Below, piece after piece: positions 36,770-45,838 of a stretch of DNA of 64,000 nucleotides; the stretch's first letter is position 1, and the number at the start of each line of letters is the position of its first letter. The translations under genes were made by a program, and so were the position numbers. The stretch is from Candidatus Hydrogenedentota bacterium. GTDB lineage: Bacteria; Hydrogenedentota; Hydrogenedentia; Hydrogenedentales; CAITNO01. Location: contig CAITNO010000035.1 in NCBI GenBank assembly GCA_903893795.1, positions 1-64,000 of the forward strand, written 5' to 3'. The notes beneath the pieces are model-generated. The model did no database searches and was not told the origin of the DNA. It worked only from the letters and a program-made list of their open reading frames with translations.

Positions 36770-37414
36770 GTGCTGGACGCCATTGGCTGCACAGAAATGT
36801 CCGCCATGCTGCGCGGCGCCGCCGCGCAGATCCGCGACAACCATGAACTGCTGGGCAAACTCGACTCTGTGGGCGGCGACGGCGACCACGGAATTACCAT
36901 GGTTCGCGCGATGTCGCACCTGGAAAAGGCGGTGGACGCCGCTTCCGGGAAAGACCTCAAATCCCTGCTGCACGATGTGGGCTGGGGTATTCTCGGCGTG
37001 GACGGCGGCGCGACCGGGCCGCTGCTGGGCATGTTCTTCATGGGCATGTCAGAGGCGGCGGAAGACATCGAAACGCTTGACGCGCTTGGCCTTACGGACG
37101 CCTTTGAGGCGGGGCTCGCCGGGGTGCGCGCTCAGACCAAGGCCCAGCCGGGCGACAAAACCATGGTGGATGCGCTGGTGCCCGCCGTGATGGCCGCGGG
37201 TTGCGCCGCCGAAGACGGAGGCGACCTCCTGTCCGTGCTGCGCGATGCGGCGAACGCGGCGGCGGCGGGCGCCGCGGCGACGAAAGACATGCAGGCCCGG
37301 TTTGGCCGTGCCCGCAACATCAAGGAACTTAGCATTGGAACCCCGGACGCGGGCGCGACGTCGGTGTCGCTCATTTTCGCGGGTTTCCTGAAAGGAGTGG
37401 AAGCAAATGGCTGA
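36770..37414 (+). CDS. dhaL: DhaL-like nucleotide-binding subunit of the ketose kinase
   Basis: 214 residues from a GTG 10 bases after the DhaK-like stop. KLDSVGGDGDHG carries the aspartates (about D32, D37 and D39) that bind Mg-ATP in DhaL. GVDGGATGPLLGMFF and the later IGTPDAGATSVSLIFAGF match the conserved helices around the nucleotide. Together with the product of 35758 it should form a two-subunit ATP-dependent kinase. Its 3' end overlaps the aldolase start by 8 bases, so kinase and aldolase are probably made together, consistent with phosphorylation followed by cleavage of the phosphorylated ketose. Confidence 0.9.
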   Translation: MLDAIGCTEMSAMLRGAAAQIRDNHELLGKLDSVGGDGDHGITMVRAMSHLEKAVDAASGKDLKSLLHDVGWGILGVDGGATGPLLGMFFMGMSEAAEDIETLDALGLTDAFEAGLAGVRAQTKAQPGDKTMVDALVPAVMAAGCAAEDGGDLLSVLRDAANAAAAGAAATKDMQARFGRARNIKELSIGTPDAGATSVSLIFAGFLKGVEANG

Positions 37415-38294
37415 TGCAGACAAACCCCAGGGCGACAATGAAGAGAAGAACTACGGAATCGGCATTCCCATGGAAACGCCCGGTTTCTTCCTGAAAGGCT
37501 CGGCCCACCTCAACTGGGGCATGAAGAACCGGCTTTCGCAGATATTCAACCCCAAGTCGGGCCGCACGGTGATGCTCGCCTTTGACCACGGCTACATCAT
37601 GGGGCCGACAACGGGTCTGGAGCGGATCGACCTGGTCGTGCCTCCGCTCATCCCTTATGTGGACTGCCTCATGTGCACCCGCGGCGCGCTGCGCTCCAGC
37701 ATCGGCCCGGAAGTGCGCAAGCCCGTCGTGATGCGCTGCAGCACCGGCGCCACCGTGCTCAAGGACCTGAGCAACGAGACCATCGGTGTCACCATCGAAG
37801 AGGCGCTTGCGCTGAACGCCTCCGCTGTCACGGCCCAGGCCTGCATCGGCGCGGATTACGAGCGCGAGACGCTGGAAAACCTGTCCTACCTGATCAACGA
37901 GGGCGCCCAATACGGGATGCCGGTGCTCGGCGTCACGGCCGTGGGCAAGGAAATGGTGCGCGATGCGCGCTATCTCGGCCTGGCCTGCCGGGTCATCGCT
38001 GAACTGGGCGTTCATTTCGTCAAGACTTACTACTGCGAGCCGGGTTTTGAAGAGGTGGTCGCGGGCACGCCCGTGCCGGTTGTCATCGCGGGTGGCAAGA
38101 AACTGCCCGAACTGGACGCGCTGAAGATGGCCTACAAGGCGATTGACCAGGGCGCCATGGGTGTGGACATGGGCCGCAACATCTTTGCCGCCGAAGACCC
38201 AGCGGCGATGGCGCAGGCCGTGGGCGCGGTGGTGCACCAGTTGTACACCCCTGAGCAGGCCTTCGAACTGTACAATGATTTGAAGAAGAAATAG
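37407..38294 (+). CDS. lsrF: LsrF-like class I aldolase/thiolase (DeoC/FbaB family)
   Basis: 295 residues, overlapping dhaL by 8 bases. The sequence is very close to the LsrF pattern I remember: LNWGMKNRLSQIFNP, LAFDHGYIMGPTTGLERID, LMCTRGALRS, FVKTYYCEPGFEEVVAG and VIAGGKKLPE. K206 in HFVKTYYC matches the Schiff-base lysine. In enteric bacteria LsrF transfers an acetyl group from the phosphorylated AI-2 breakdown product to CoA. Here there is no LsrK, LsrG or Lsr transporter, and the neighbours are a DhaKL-type kinase and sugar isomerase-like proteins. The likely role is therefore aldol or thiolytic cleavage of a phosphorylated short-chain ketose; this is inference. Confidence 0.88.
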   Translation: MADADKPQGDNEEKNYGIGIPMETPGFFLKGSAHLNWGMKNRLSQIFNPKSGRTVMLAFDHGYIMGPTTGLERIDLVVPPLIPYVDCLMCTRGALRSSIGPEVRKPVVMRCSTGATVLKDLSNETIGVTIEEALALNASAVTAQACIGADYERETLENLSYLINEGAQYGMPVLGVTAVGKEMVRDARYLGLACRVIAELGVHFVKTYYCEPGFEEVVAGTPVPVVIAGGKKLPELDALKMAYKAIDQGAMGVDMGRNIFAAEDPAAMAQAVGAVVHQLYTPEQAFELYNDLKKK

Positions 38295-38300
38295 CGCGGG

Positions 38301-38347
38301 GCAACATCCCCCGCCGCTTCGCGGCACCCCCTTCAAAGGGGGACTTA
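38301..38347. repeat. Short interspersed palindromic repeat (copy 1)
   Basis: Between the aldolase and cupin genes lie two adjacent palindromes: ccgccgcttcgcgg, and cccccttcaaaggggg at 38327-38342. On the minus strand the unit reads aagtccccctttgaaggggg and would translate as K-S-P-F-E-G-G. A second copy lies inside a coding sequence at 61041-61073. It is a REP-like element and may also act as an mRNA stabiliser. Confidence 0.7.
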
Positions 38348-38391
38348 AATTCAGGACGCGCCCGGCGGGCGTTGAAACAAGGAGACATTTC

Positions 38392-39063
38392 ATGGACATC
38401 AGCAGACGCACGGTGTTGACCGGTCTCGCCACTGCGGCGGCGGGTTCAATTCTTGCAGGCACCGCCGAAGCGGCGGAAACAAAGGCTCCAGCAATGAAGA
38501 AATACCGCAACGAAGACTTCTACTCGGCTGACGGCAAGTTCGATCAGGAAAAGGCCAAAGAGGCCTATTACGAGATGTTCGAAGCCTTCGGCTACCCCAT
38601 CTATCCGCGCCTTAAAACGGCCGAATTCTGGGTGGCCGAGTTCGGCCTGGGCAAGTTCACCGAAGTGGGCATGGCGGGCATCTTCTGGCTCAACGAGAAG
38701 GAAGGCAACTATTTCGGCCACGAGATTTACCTCCTTCCGGGCCAGATGATCCCCGAGCACAAGCATGTGAAGACGGCCAATGCCGGTCCGAAGATGGAAG
38801 GCTGGATGCCGCGCTACGGCTGGGTTTACATCTACGGCGAAGGCACGCCGACGCCCGGCGTTGAGGCGCGCATTCCCGCATCGCACAAAGAGTGCTGTGT
38901 GGCCCGCACCGAGAAGAAACTGCTGCCCGGCGAGGTGGGCACACTGGCCGGTGCCGAGCAGTGGCACTGGATGCAGGCCCCGGAAGGCGCGATCGTCACC
39001 GAGTACGCCACCTATCACGACGGCACGGCGCTGCGCTTCACCCACCCGAAGGCCAAACTCTAA
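38392..39063 (+). CDS. Tat-exported cupin, D-lyxose isomerase-like
   Basis: 223 residues. SRRTVLTGLATAAAG at the start is a twin-arginine signal, so a folded, metal-loaded protein probably reaches the periplasm. The cupin core follows: HEIYLLPGQMIPEHKH gives H123 and H125, E136 lies in KMEGW, and QWHWMQAPEGAIVTEY gives H192. This H-x-H, E, H set and the final EGAxxxEY motif resemble the metal site of cupin sugar isomerases such as D-lyxose isomerase. It may isomerise a free aldose or ketose before uptake. The exported location is unusual for such an enzyme, and a non-catalytic sugar-binding role remains possible. It is the last gene before the terminator at 39076. Confidence 0.75.
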   Translation: MDISRRTVLTGLATAAAGSILAGTAEAAETKAPAMKKYRNEDFYSADGKFDQEKAKEAYYEMFEAFGYPIYPRLKTAEFWVAEFGLGKFTEVGMAGIFWLNEKEGNYFGHEIYLLPGQMIPEHKHVKTANAGPKMEGWMPRYGWVYIYGEGTPTPGVEARIPASHKECCVARTEKKLLPGEVGTLAGAEQWHWMQAPEGAIVTEYATYHDGTALRFTHPKAKL

Positions 39064-39075
39064 AGCATGCAGGTT

Positions 39076-39110
39076 GCCGGGCGGGGTCATCCCCGCCCGG
39101 CGTTTTGTTG
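39076..39110 (+). terminator. Rho-independent terminator
   Basis: A perfect 11-bp stem, gccgggcgggg (39076-39086) with ccccgcccggc (39091-39101), and a 4-base loop are followed by gttttgttg. It closes the transcription unit 35386-39063. Confidence 0.85.
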
Positions 39111-39159
39111 ATATGCCGTGTCTTTCCGTCTTTGCCTGGCTGGACGAATGGAGTCGATC

Positions 39160-42100
39160 ATGAATTCACGTGTTGCTTCCCTGGCGCTTTGCGGTACGTT
39201 CCTCTTCACGGCGCTCCTTGCGCTGGGCGCGTGCCCCGCTGCCTGCGGCCAGGATGCCTCGGCCGTGTACGCCAAAGGCGCCACATGGCAGCAGACCATG
39301 CACGATACCCGGGCGCATTACCAGGCGTGGCGCACGGCGCAGACGGGCGCCGCCGTCCTGGGCTTCGGCACCTGGTGGACCGTTGAGCCGATCAAGACGC
39401 TCTCCTTCGCGGACCCGGTGTTTCCCGAATTCGGGGTTGACCTGGAGGGCAAGGGCCTTGACGGCAAGAAACTGTGGACGCGGCACCCGGAATTCGTGGA
39501 CGGATTCACCAATGCACTGCCGGGCGGCGATGCCCCCGACGCCACCTACCTCTACCGGGTGATTAATGCCTCGGTGCCCGTGACAATCAAGGTCGGACTG
39601 GGCAGCGACGACGGGCTGGCTGTCTGGCTCAATGGCGCGCAGGTGATTACGCGCGATGTTGCCCGTCTTGTGGCGGCCGACTCCGACACGGTCGAGCTTC
39701 CGCTGGTGGCCGGCGAAAACAAACTGCTGTTCAAGGTGTTCAACCAGAGCGGCGGCTGCGGATTCTATTTCAGTTTGATGGGCGACCCGCTCGCATCCCT
39801 TTGGACGCAGATGGTGGGCGACTTTCCCGTGGAGACGGCCTGGCTGATGCGCGACGCCTCCCACGAGGCACTGCTTTCGTGGTTCATCAACCAGGACGTG
39901 AAGGACGTTGAAAAGGGGGTCATCGGGCGTGTGCTGGGCTCCACCGGTGATGCCGGAGAGCCCCTTCGCCAGGAAATGGCCGCGCTGGAATCGGCGGGCG
40001 GCGACGACCCGGCCTGGCTTGACCTGTACGTGAAAGCCTACAAGTTCCGCGAAAACCTTGCGGGCCTGCAGCGGGTGAACTGCACGGCGCTGCGTCTCGC
40101 CGTGGAGGACCTGGCCAAGAGCTATCCCGACAAGTACACGAACGCGCAAGGCCTGCTCGACCGCATCGACACTTTTGAAAAGCGCCTGCCGGAACTGCGC
40201 CAGACACTCGCCCGCAATCCGGACGAGGCGCGTCCGGCCATCGAGGAGGCGCTTGTGCTCCAGCGCGATGCGCTCCTGCCCAATCCGCTGCTCAATTTCG
40301 ACCGGCTCCTGCTGGTGAAGCGGGGCGAGGGCAACATTGGCCTGCCGCAAAACTGGCAGGGCAACTGCGCCATTCCCTCCAGGGGCTATGACAACGAAAT
40401 CGCCGTTCTGTCGCCGGTGCGGCCCGACGGCGAAATAAAGACTTTCTACAAACCCGAGAGCGGCGCCTTTGTGGGCGATGTGGACCTCAATTTCGACGCC
40501 GACAAGATGCTCTTTTCCATGCTTGGCAGCCATGACCGCTGGCAGATCTGGGAAATTCTGGCCGACGGCACCGGACTGCGCCAGGTCACGCCGGGGGAAG
40601 AGCCCGACGTGGACAATTACGACGCCTGTTATCTGCCCGACGGGCGCATTGCCTTTGACTCGACCCGCGCGTTCCAGGGAGTGCCCTGCGTGGGTGGGTC
40701 CAACACCGTGGCGAATCTCTGCCGCATGGACCCCGACGGCCAGAATGCCCGCCAGCTTTGCTTCGACCAGGATCACGACTGGTGCCCGACCGTGCTGAAC
40801 AACGGGCGCCTCATGTATTCGCGCTGGGAGTATTCGGACACGCCCCACTATTTCAGCCGTCTCCTGTTCAACATGAACCCCGACGGCACGAACCAGGCCG
40901 AGTATTATGGAAGCAATTCCTACTGGCCCAATTCCACCTTCTACGCCCGGCCCATCCCCGGCGATCCGAGCAGGGTGGTTGCCATCGTTTCGGGACATCA
41001 CGGTGTGCCGCGCATGGGCGAACTGATAGTCTTCGATCCGGCCGAGGGGCGCCACGAGGGCGACGGCGTGGTGCAGCGCATCCCCGGTTACGGCAAGAAG
41101 GTCGAGCCGATTATCACGGACCAGTTGGTCGATGGAGTATGGCCGAAATTCCTGCATCCCTATCCGCTCAGCGGCAAGTACTTCCTCGTGTCCTGCAAGA
41201 TGAACTCCGAGTCGCCTTGGGGGCTCTATATGGTCGATGTGTTCGACAACATGCTGCTACTCAAGGAAACGCCCGGTTACGCCCTGTTCGAGCCGGTGCC
41301 CTTCCGCAAGACCACGCGCCCGCCCGTTGTCCCCGACAAGGTGAAGCCGGGCGACAAAGAGGCCTCCGTGTACGTTGCCGATATCTACCGCGGCCAGGGG
41401 ATGAAGGGTGTGCCGCGCGGCGTCGTGAAGAATCTGCGGGTCTATGAGGTGTACTACACCTATCCCCAGATGGGCGGCCACATGAACATCGGCGTCGAGG
41501 GGCCCTGGGACGTGCACCGCATCCTGGGCACGGTTCCCGTCAATGAGGACGGGTCGGTCTACTTCAAGATACCGGCCAATATTCCGGTGGCGTTGCAGCC
41601 GCTGGATGAGCAGGGCCGCGCCGTGCAGCTCATGCGCAGTTGGTTTGTGGGCATGCCCGGTGAAAGCGTTTCCTGCGTGGGCTGCCATGAGCGCCAGAAC
41701 ACCACCCCGCCCGCAACGGCCACCATTGCCTCGCGGCAGGAAGCGGTGGACATCACGCCCTGGAAGGGACCGGCGCGCGGTTTCAGCTTCAAGCGCGACG
41801 TGCAACCCGCGTTGGACAAGTATTGCGTGGGCTGCCACGACGGGCAGCGCGAGCAGGACGGCCACAAACTGCCGGACTTCACCCGCCAGGACAAGAACGG
41901 CTCGAACAACTTTACGCCCTCCTACCTGGCGCTGCATCCCTACGTCCGCCGGCCCGGGCCGGAGAGCGACTATCACGTGCTCAAGCCGCGCGAGTTCGGG
42001 GCCAACACGAGCGAACTCATCCAGATGCTCGAAAAGGGCCACCACAATGTGAAGCTCGACGCGGACGCATGGGATCGCCTGTGCACATGGATCGACCTCA

Positions 42101-43221
42101 ATGTGCCCGACCACGGCATTTGGGGGGAGAATGCCCCCATCCCCGGCAATTTCCACGAACGCCGTCTGGAGATGCGCACCCGCTATGCGAACCGCCCGGA
42201 GGACCCCGAACTCATTCCGGTGCTGGACCAGACCCCCATCGCCTTCGTTGCGCCCGAGCCCGAAGCCAAGCCCGTGAAGCAAAACTTCAAGGGCAGCGGC
42301 TGGGCCTTTGACGCGCAGACGGCGGCGGCCCGCCAAAAGGCCCTTGCCCCCGAGGTGAAGCGCACGGTGGACCTGGGCAATGGCGTTGCCCTGGACCTGG
42401 CCCTTGTCCCGGCGGGCGACTACACCATGGGTTCTGCCGACGGACCTGCCGATGAACAGCCACCGACCAAGGTGCAGGTTGGCGAGCCCTTCTGGATGGG
42501 GACCGTGGAGGTGACCAACGCCCAGTACCAGCAGTTCGACCCGAAGCATGACAGCGGCTATATCGATCAGGCCAACAAGGACCACACCACGCCGGGCTAT
42601 TCTGCCCAGGCGCCGAACAACCCGGTCATACGCATTTCCTGGACCGAGGCCATGGCCTTCTGCCGCTGGCTGTCAGAAAAAACCGGGCAGGCCGTTTCAC
42701 TTCCCACCGAGGCGCAGTGGGAATGGGCCTGCCGCGCCGGTTCGGACACGCCGTTCTGGTATGGCACCGTTGACACCGACTTTTCCAAATACGCCAATCT
42801 GGCCGACCATTCCATCCAACTGCTCGCGGTGCAGGGGGTCAATCCCCAGCCGATCGCGAATCCGACCCCCTTCCAAGATTTCCTGCCCAAGGATGACCGG
42901 TTCAATGACGGGGCGAAGATTGTGACCGAGGTGGCGAAGTATCAGTCCAATCCCTGGGGCCTCTTCGACATGCACGGCAATGTGGACGAGTGGACCCTGT
43001 CCTCCTACCGGCCCTACCCCTACGCCGACAACGACGGGCGCAACGCGGTGGACGGCGCGGAGAAGAGGGTCGTGCGCGGTGGTTCCTGGTTTGACCGTCC
43101 CTACCGGGCCACCTCCTCCTACCGTCTGGCCTACGACCCCTGGCAGACGGTGTACAACGTTGGATTCCGTGTTGTCATCAAGGCCCAGGATGTTGCCAAA
43201 GTCGCCCGTCGGCAGCGGTGA
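39160..43221 (+). CDS. HzsA-like diheme beta-propeller protein fused to a SUMF1-like domain
   Basis: 1353 residues from the ATG at 39160 (GGAG 9 bases upstream). An export signal (LCGTFLFTALLALGAC) ends in a possible lipobox. Residues about 120-210 (SDDGLAVWLNG) form a PA14/jelly-roll-like domain. Residues about 350-830 are a propeller with repeated NGRLMYSRWEYSD-type and PDGRIAFDS-type blades, as in HzsA-related proteins of planctomycetes. Two c-type heme sites follow: CVGCH at 839-843 and 889-893. The C-terminal 280 residues are a SUMF1/EgtB/PvdO-type domain (MGTVEVTNAQYQQF, LPTEAQWEWACRAG, MHGNVDEWT, VVRGGSWFDRP, GFRVV). The cysteines that bind copper in formylglycine-generating enzyme are absent at RGGSWFDRPYRATSSYR, so it is not expected to make formylglycine. 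It is probably a periplasmic or outer-surface redox protein; the substrate is unknown. Confidence 0.85.
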   Translation: MNSRVASLALCGTFLFTALLALGACPAACGQDASAVYAKGATWQQTMHDTRAHYQAWRTAQTGAAVLGFGTWWTVEPIKTLSFADPVFPEFGVDLEGKGLDGKKLWTRHPEFVDGFTNALPGGDAPDATYLYRVINASVPVTIKVGLGSDDGLAVWLNGAQVITRDVARLVAADSDTVELPLVAGENKLLFKVFNQSGGCGFYFSLMGDPLASLWTQMVGDFPVETAWLMRDASHEALLSWFINQDVKDVEKGVIGRVLGSTGDAGEPLRQEMAALESAGGDDPAWLDLYVKAYKFRENLAGLQRVNCTALRLAVEDLAKSYPDKYTNAQGLLDRIDTFEKRLPELRQTLARNPDEARPAIEEALVLQRDALLPNPLLNFDRLLLVKRGEGNIGLPQNWQGNCAIPSRGYDNEIAVLSPVRPDGEIKTFYKPESGAFVGDVDLNFDADKMLFSMLGSHDRWQIWEILADGTGLRQVTPGEEPDVDNYDACYLPDGRIAFDSTRAFQGVPCVGGSNTVANLCRMDPDGQNARQLCFDQDHDWCPTVLNNGRLMYSRWEYSDTPHYFSRLLFNMNPDGTNQAEYYGSNSYWPNSTFYARPIPGDPSRVVAIVSGHHGVPRMGELIVFDPAEGRHEGDGVVQRIPGYGKKVEPIITDQLVDGVWPKFLHPYPLSGKYFLVSCKMNSESPWGLYMVDVFDNMLLLKETPGYALFEPVPFRKTTRPPVVPDKVKPGDKEASVYVADIYRGQGMKGVPRGVVKNLRVYEVYYTYPQMGGHMNIGVEGPWDVHRILGTVPVNEDGSVYFKIPANIPVALQPLDEQGRAVQLMRSWFVGMPGESVSCVGCHERQNTTPPATATIASRQEAVDITPWKGPARGFSFKRDVQPALDKYCVGCHDGQREQDGHKLPDFTRQDKNGSNNFTPSYLALHPYVRRPGPESDYHVLKPREFGANTSELIQMLEKGHHNVKLDADAWDRLCTWIDLNVPDHGIWGENAPIPGNFHERRLEMRTRYANRPEDPELIPVLDQTPIAFVAPEPEAKPVKQNFKGSGWAFDAQTAAARQKALAPEVKRTVDLGNGVALDLALVPAGDYTMGSADGPADEQPPTKVQVGEPFWMGTVEVTNAQYQQFDPKHDSGYIDQANKDHTTPGYSAQAPNNPVIRISWTEAMAFCRWLSEKTGQAVSLPTEAQWEWACRAGSDTPFWYGTVDTDFSKYANLADHSIQLLAVQGVNPQPIANPTPFQDFLPKDDRFNDGAKIVTEVAKYQSNPWGLFDMHGNVDEWTLSSYRPYPYADNDGRNAVDGAEKRVVRGGSWFDRPYRATSSYRLAYDPWQTVYNVGFRVVIKAQDVAKVARRQR

Positions 43222-45815
43222 CGGATTCTCAAACATCGTGGCGGAGATTATGCGTGCATAGACGGATTCGGACATGCGGGGTGCTGGCTGCGCTGGGCGC
43301 GGTGCTGCTGGGCGGCGCCGTGGCCGTTGCCGACGCTCCTGTTCATGCCGAATGCGCCGCGTTGCGGGCCGCCATCACGGACCTGAGCGCCTCCTATCCG
43401 GAGCAATATCCGCGCGGCGGAGAGTTCTTGGAAGCCCTCTCCGCACTGGAGGCGCGTTTGACGGCGGCCGCACCGGCACAGGCCGATATCGACGCGTTCA
43501 CGGAACTTCGCCGTGTGGCGCTTACGGCCAATCCGCTGGTGAGCGGCCACCCCATGCTCTTTGTGTCCCGCCATCAGTACAAGCCCGACCATCACAACAC
43601 CGAAACGATGTTCCAGACAGGCGAAATCAACACCGCCAGCTTTGAGGGTGGGGCGGCATTGAAGGACATCGACTTTGCCCGCGGCGGGGAAGTCAGGACG
43701 CTGCTGGAAACACAGGCGGGCAGCCTGCGCGATCCGGAGGTGCATTTCGACGGTGGAAAAATCGTGTTCTCAATGCGCAACAGCATTGACGACGATTATC
43801 ACATCTGCGAAATCAACGCGGATGCAAGCGGTCTGCGGCCGCTTACCTCTGCGAAGGGCGTCACCGACATCGACCCGCTTTACCTGCCCGACAACAGCAT
43901 CGTGTTCTCCTCGACCCGGGAGCCCAAGTACTGCATGTGCAACCGGCACATCATGTGCAACCTGTTTCGGATGGACGGCGACGGCGCCAACATCAACCAG
44001 ATCGGCAAGAGCACCCTCTTCGAGGGGCAGGCGTCGCTGCTGCCGGACGGCCGCCTGCTCTATTACCGCTGGGAATACGTGGACCGTAATTTCGGCGATG
44101 CGCAGGGCCTGTGGAGTGTCTTTCCCGACGGCACGGGCCACGCGGTCTACTGGGGCAACAACACACAGTCGCCCGGCGCGGTGATCAACGCGCGCGCCAT
44201 TCCCGGCACCGAGCAGGTTATTTGCGTGTTCGGCTCCTGCCACGACCGGCCCTGGGGCGCATTGGCGATTATCGACCGGCGCTTGGGCCTGGACGGCACC
44301 GCGGGCGGCAAGCGCAGCGCCTCCGTGCTGCGCACCTGGCCGGCTTATGCGATTAACAAAGTCCGCGAAGCGGATCAGAATACTTATCTCTTTGACGACT
44401 TCAAAGAAGTGATGCCCAAGTACGAGGATCCCTTCCCGCTCAGCGACAAGTATTTCTTGTGCTCGCGCATGATTGGCGTTGGCGAAGTCATGGGCATCTA
44501 CCTGCTGGATGTCTTCGGCAATGAGATTCTGCTGCATGCGGAAGGCGCGTCTGAAACCTCGATGGGCTGTTTCGATCCCATGCCCCTCGCCCCAACCCCG
44601 CGTCCGCCGGTGATTCCGGTTCGCCGGGATTTCAACAACGGCGTGGGATACTTCTACATCGCCGACGTTTACCGGGGCACGCACATGCAGGGCGTCGCGC
44701 GCGGCGCGGTGAAATCGCTGCGCGTGGTGGAGTCGCCCGAAAAGCGCTTCTGGAACACGGCCCCCTGGGAGGGCCAGGGCCAGGAAGCGCCCGCCATGAA
44801 CTGGCACGATTTCAGCAGCAAGCGCATACTGGGCTCCGTGCCCGTCGCCGAGGATGGGTCCGCCTATTTTGCGGTGCCTTCCGACACCTTTGTCTACTTT
44901 CAACTGCTCGACGAGAAGGGCATGATGATCCAGTCCATGCGCAGCGGCACCATCGTGCAGTCCGGCGAAACGCAGGGCTGTGTGGGTTGCCACGAGGAGC
45001 GCCGCAACGCCGCGCCGCTGGCCGGTGCGGCCCTGCCCGCGGCCCTGCGGCACCCGCCCGACACGCTGTCGGGCTGGTACGGTCCGGCCCGACCCTTCAG
45101 CTACCTCCGCGATGTGCAGCCCGTCTTTGACCGCAACTGCGTTGGATGCCACGACTACGGCAAGAAAGCGGGCCAGAAACTCAACCTTGCCGGCGACCGG
45201 GACCTTGTGTTCAATACCTCGTATAACGAGTTGTGGCGCAAGAAGATAATCACGGACGTCGGCGCCGGTCCCGCCCAGATTCAGCAGGCTTTTTCCTGGG
45301 GGTCGCACGCCAGCAGACTGGCCGAAATCATCCAGCAGACCCACAACGGCGTGACCCTTTCCCCCGAGGACTTTGACCGCATTGTCACCTGGATTGACAT
45401 CAATGCCCCCTACTATCCAGACTATGCGTCGTCCTATCCGGACAACCTCGCCGGGCGCAGCCCGCTGGACGGGGCCGAAATGGGCCGCCTGACCGTGCTG
45501 TCCGGCGTCCATTTCGCCGACCGGATGGGATTCGGCAAGGACCAGGGACCGCAGGTGTGCTTTGACCGGCCCAGGCTGAGTCCCTGTCTGGCCGGTTTGA
45601 AGGAAAAGGAGCAGGACGGTTATTGGGAGGCGCTGGCACTCATCAGCAAAGGCGCCGAAAACTTGAAGCAGCAGTCGCGCGGCGATGAACTGGAAGGCTT
45701 TGCGGCCTGTCCGGTCGATCAGCGGCGGCAGCAGAAATATGCCGAACGGCAGTCAGTGGAAGCGCGAAACCGCGAAGCAGTCCGATTGGGAACCAAGGTC
45801 TACGACAACAATTGA
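43218..45815 (+). CDS. HzsA-like diheme beta-propeller protein
   Basis: 865 residues from a GTG that overlaps the upstream TGA (GTGA), indicating coupled translation with the larger HzsA-like protein. An N-terminal Arg-rich export signal ends near AVAVADA. Residues about 40-95 form a helical region (SASYPEQYPRGGEFLEAL) also seen in the two larger relatives. The propeller region follows (YLPDNSIVFSSTREPK, LPDGRLLYYRWEYVD), then two heme c motifs, CVGCH at 588-592 and 641-645. The SUMF1-like domain is absent; the C-terminus instead has a charged tail. Similarity is to the HzsA-related middle-domain family, which does not imply hydrazine synthesis. It may transfer electrons together with its operon partner. 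Confidence 0.83.
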   Translation: MTDSQTSWRRLCVHRRIRTCGVLAALGAVLLGGAVAVADAPVHAECAALRAAITDLSASYPEQYPRGGEFLEALSALEARLTAAAPAQADIDAFTELRRVALTANPLVSGHPMLFVSRHQYKPDHHNTETMFQTGEINTASFEGGAALKDIDFARGGEVRTLLETQAGSLRDPEVHFDGGKIVFSMRNSIDDDYHICEINADASGLRPLTSAKGVTDIDPLYLPDNSIVFSSTREPKYCMCNRHIMCNLFRMDGDGANINQIGKSTLFEGQASLLPDGRLLYYRWEYVDRNFGDAQGLWSVFPDGTGHAVYWGNNTQSPGAVINARAIPGTEQVICVFGSCHDRPWGALAIIDRRLGLDGTAGGKRSASVLRTWPAYAINKVREADQNTYLFDDFKEVMPKYEDPFPLSDKYFLCSRMIGVGEVMGIYLLDVFGNEILLHAEGASETSMGCFDPMPLAPTPRPPVIPVRRDFNNGVGYFYIADVYRGTHMQGVARGAVKSLRVVESPEKRFWNTAPWEGQGQEAPAMNWHDFSSKRILGSVPVAEDGSAYFAVPSDTFVYFQLLDEKGMMIQSMRSGTIVQSGETQGCVGCHEERRNAAPLAGAALPAALRHPPDTLSGWYGPARPFSYLRDVQPVFDRNCVGCHDYGKKAGQKLNLAGDRDLVFNTSYNELWRKKIITDVGAGPAQIQQAFSWGSHASRLAEIIQQTHNGVTLSPEDFDRIVTWIDINAPYYPDYASSYPDNLAGRSPLDGAEMGRLTVLSGVHFADRMGFGKDQGPQVCFDRPRLSPCLAGLKEKEQDGYWEALALISKGAENLKQQSRGDELEGFAACPVDQRRQQKYAERQSVEARNREAVRLGTKVYDNN

Positions 45816-45838
45816 GTACAGCCATGGAAGGACATGAA

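Noticed and set aside
37407-38294. AI-2 (Lsr) quorum-signal processing system
   Set aside because: Only the LsrF-like aldolase is present; the kinase LsrK, LsrG, the regulator and the transporter are missing.
39166-41157. 663-codon open frame on the minus strand
   Set aside because: It is antisense to the HzsA-like gene, has no family motif, and is the usual GC-rich shadow of a real plus-strand gene.
39160-43221. Formylglycine-generating enzyme activating the sulfatase-like protein
   Set aside because: The SUMF1-like domain lacks the active-site cysteines, and the sulfatase-like protein lacks the CxPxR target.
39160-45815. Hydrazine synthase / anammox genes
   Set aside because: HzsA-like propeller proteins are common in planctomycete-type heterotrophs. 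There is no HzsB/C and no hydrazine dehydrogenase, so hydrazine synthesis is not supported.
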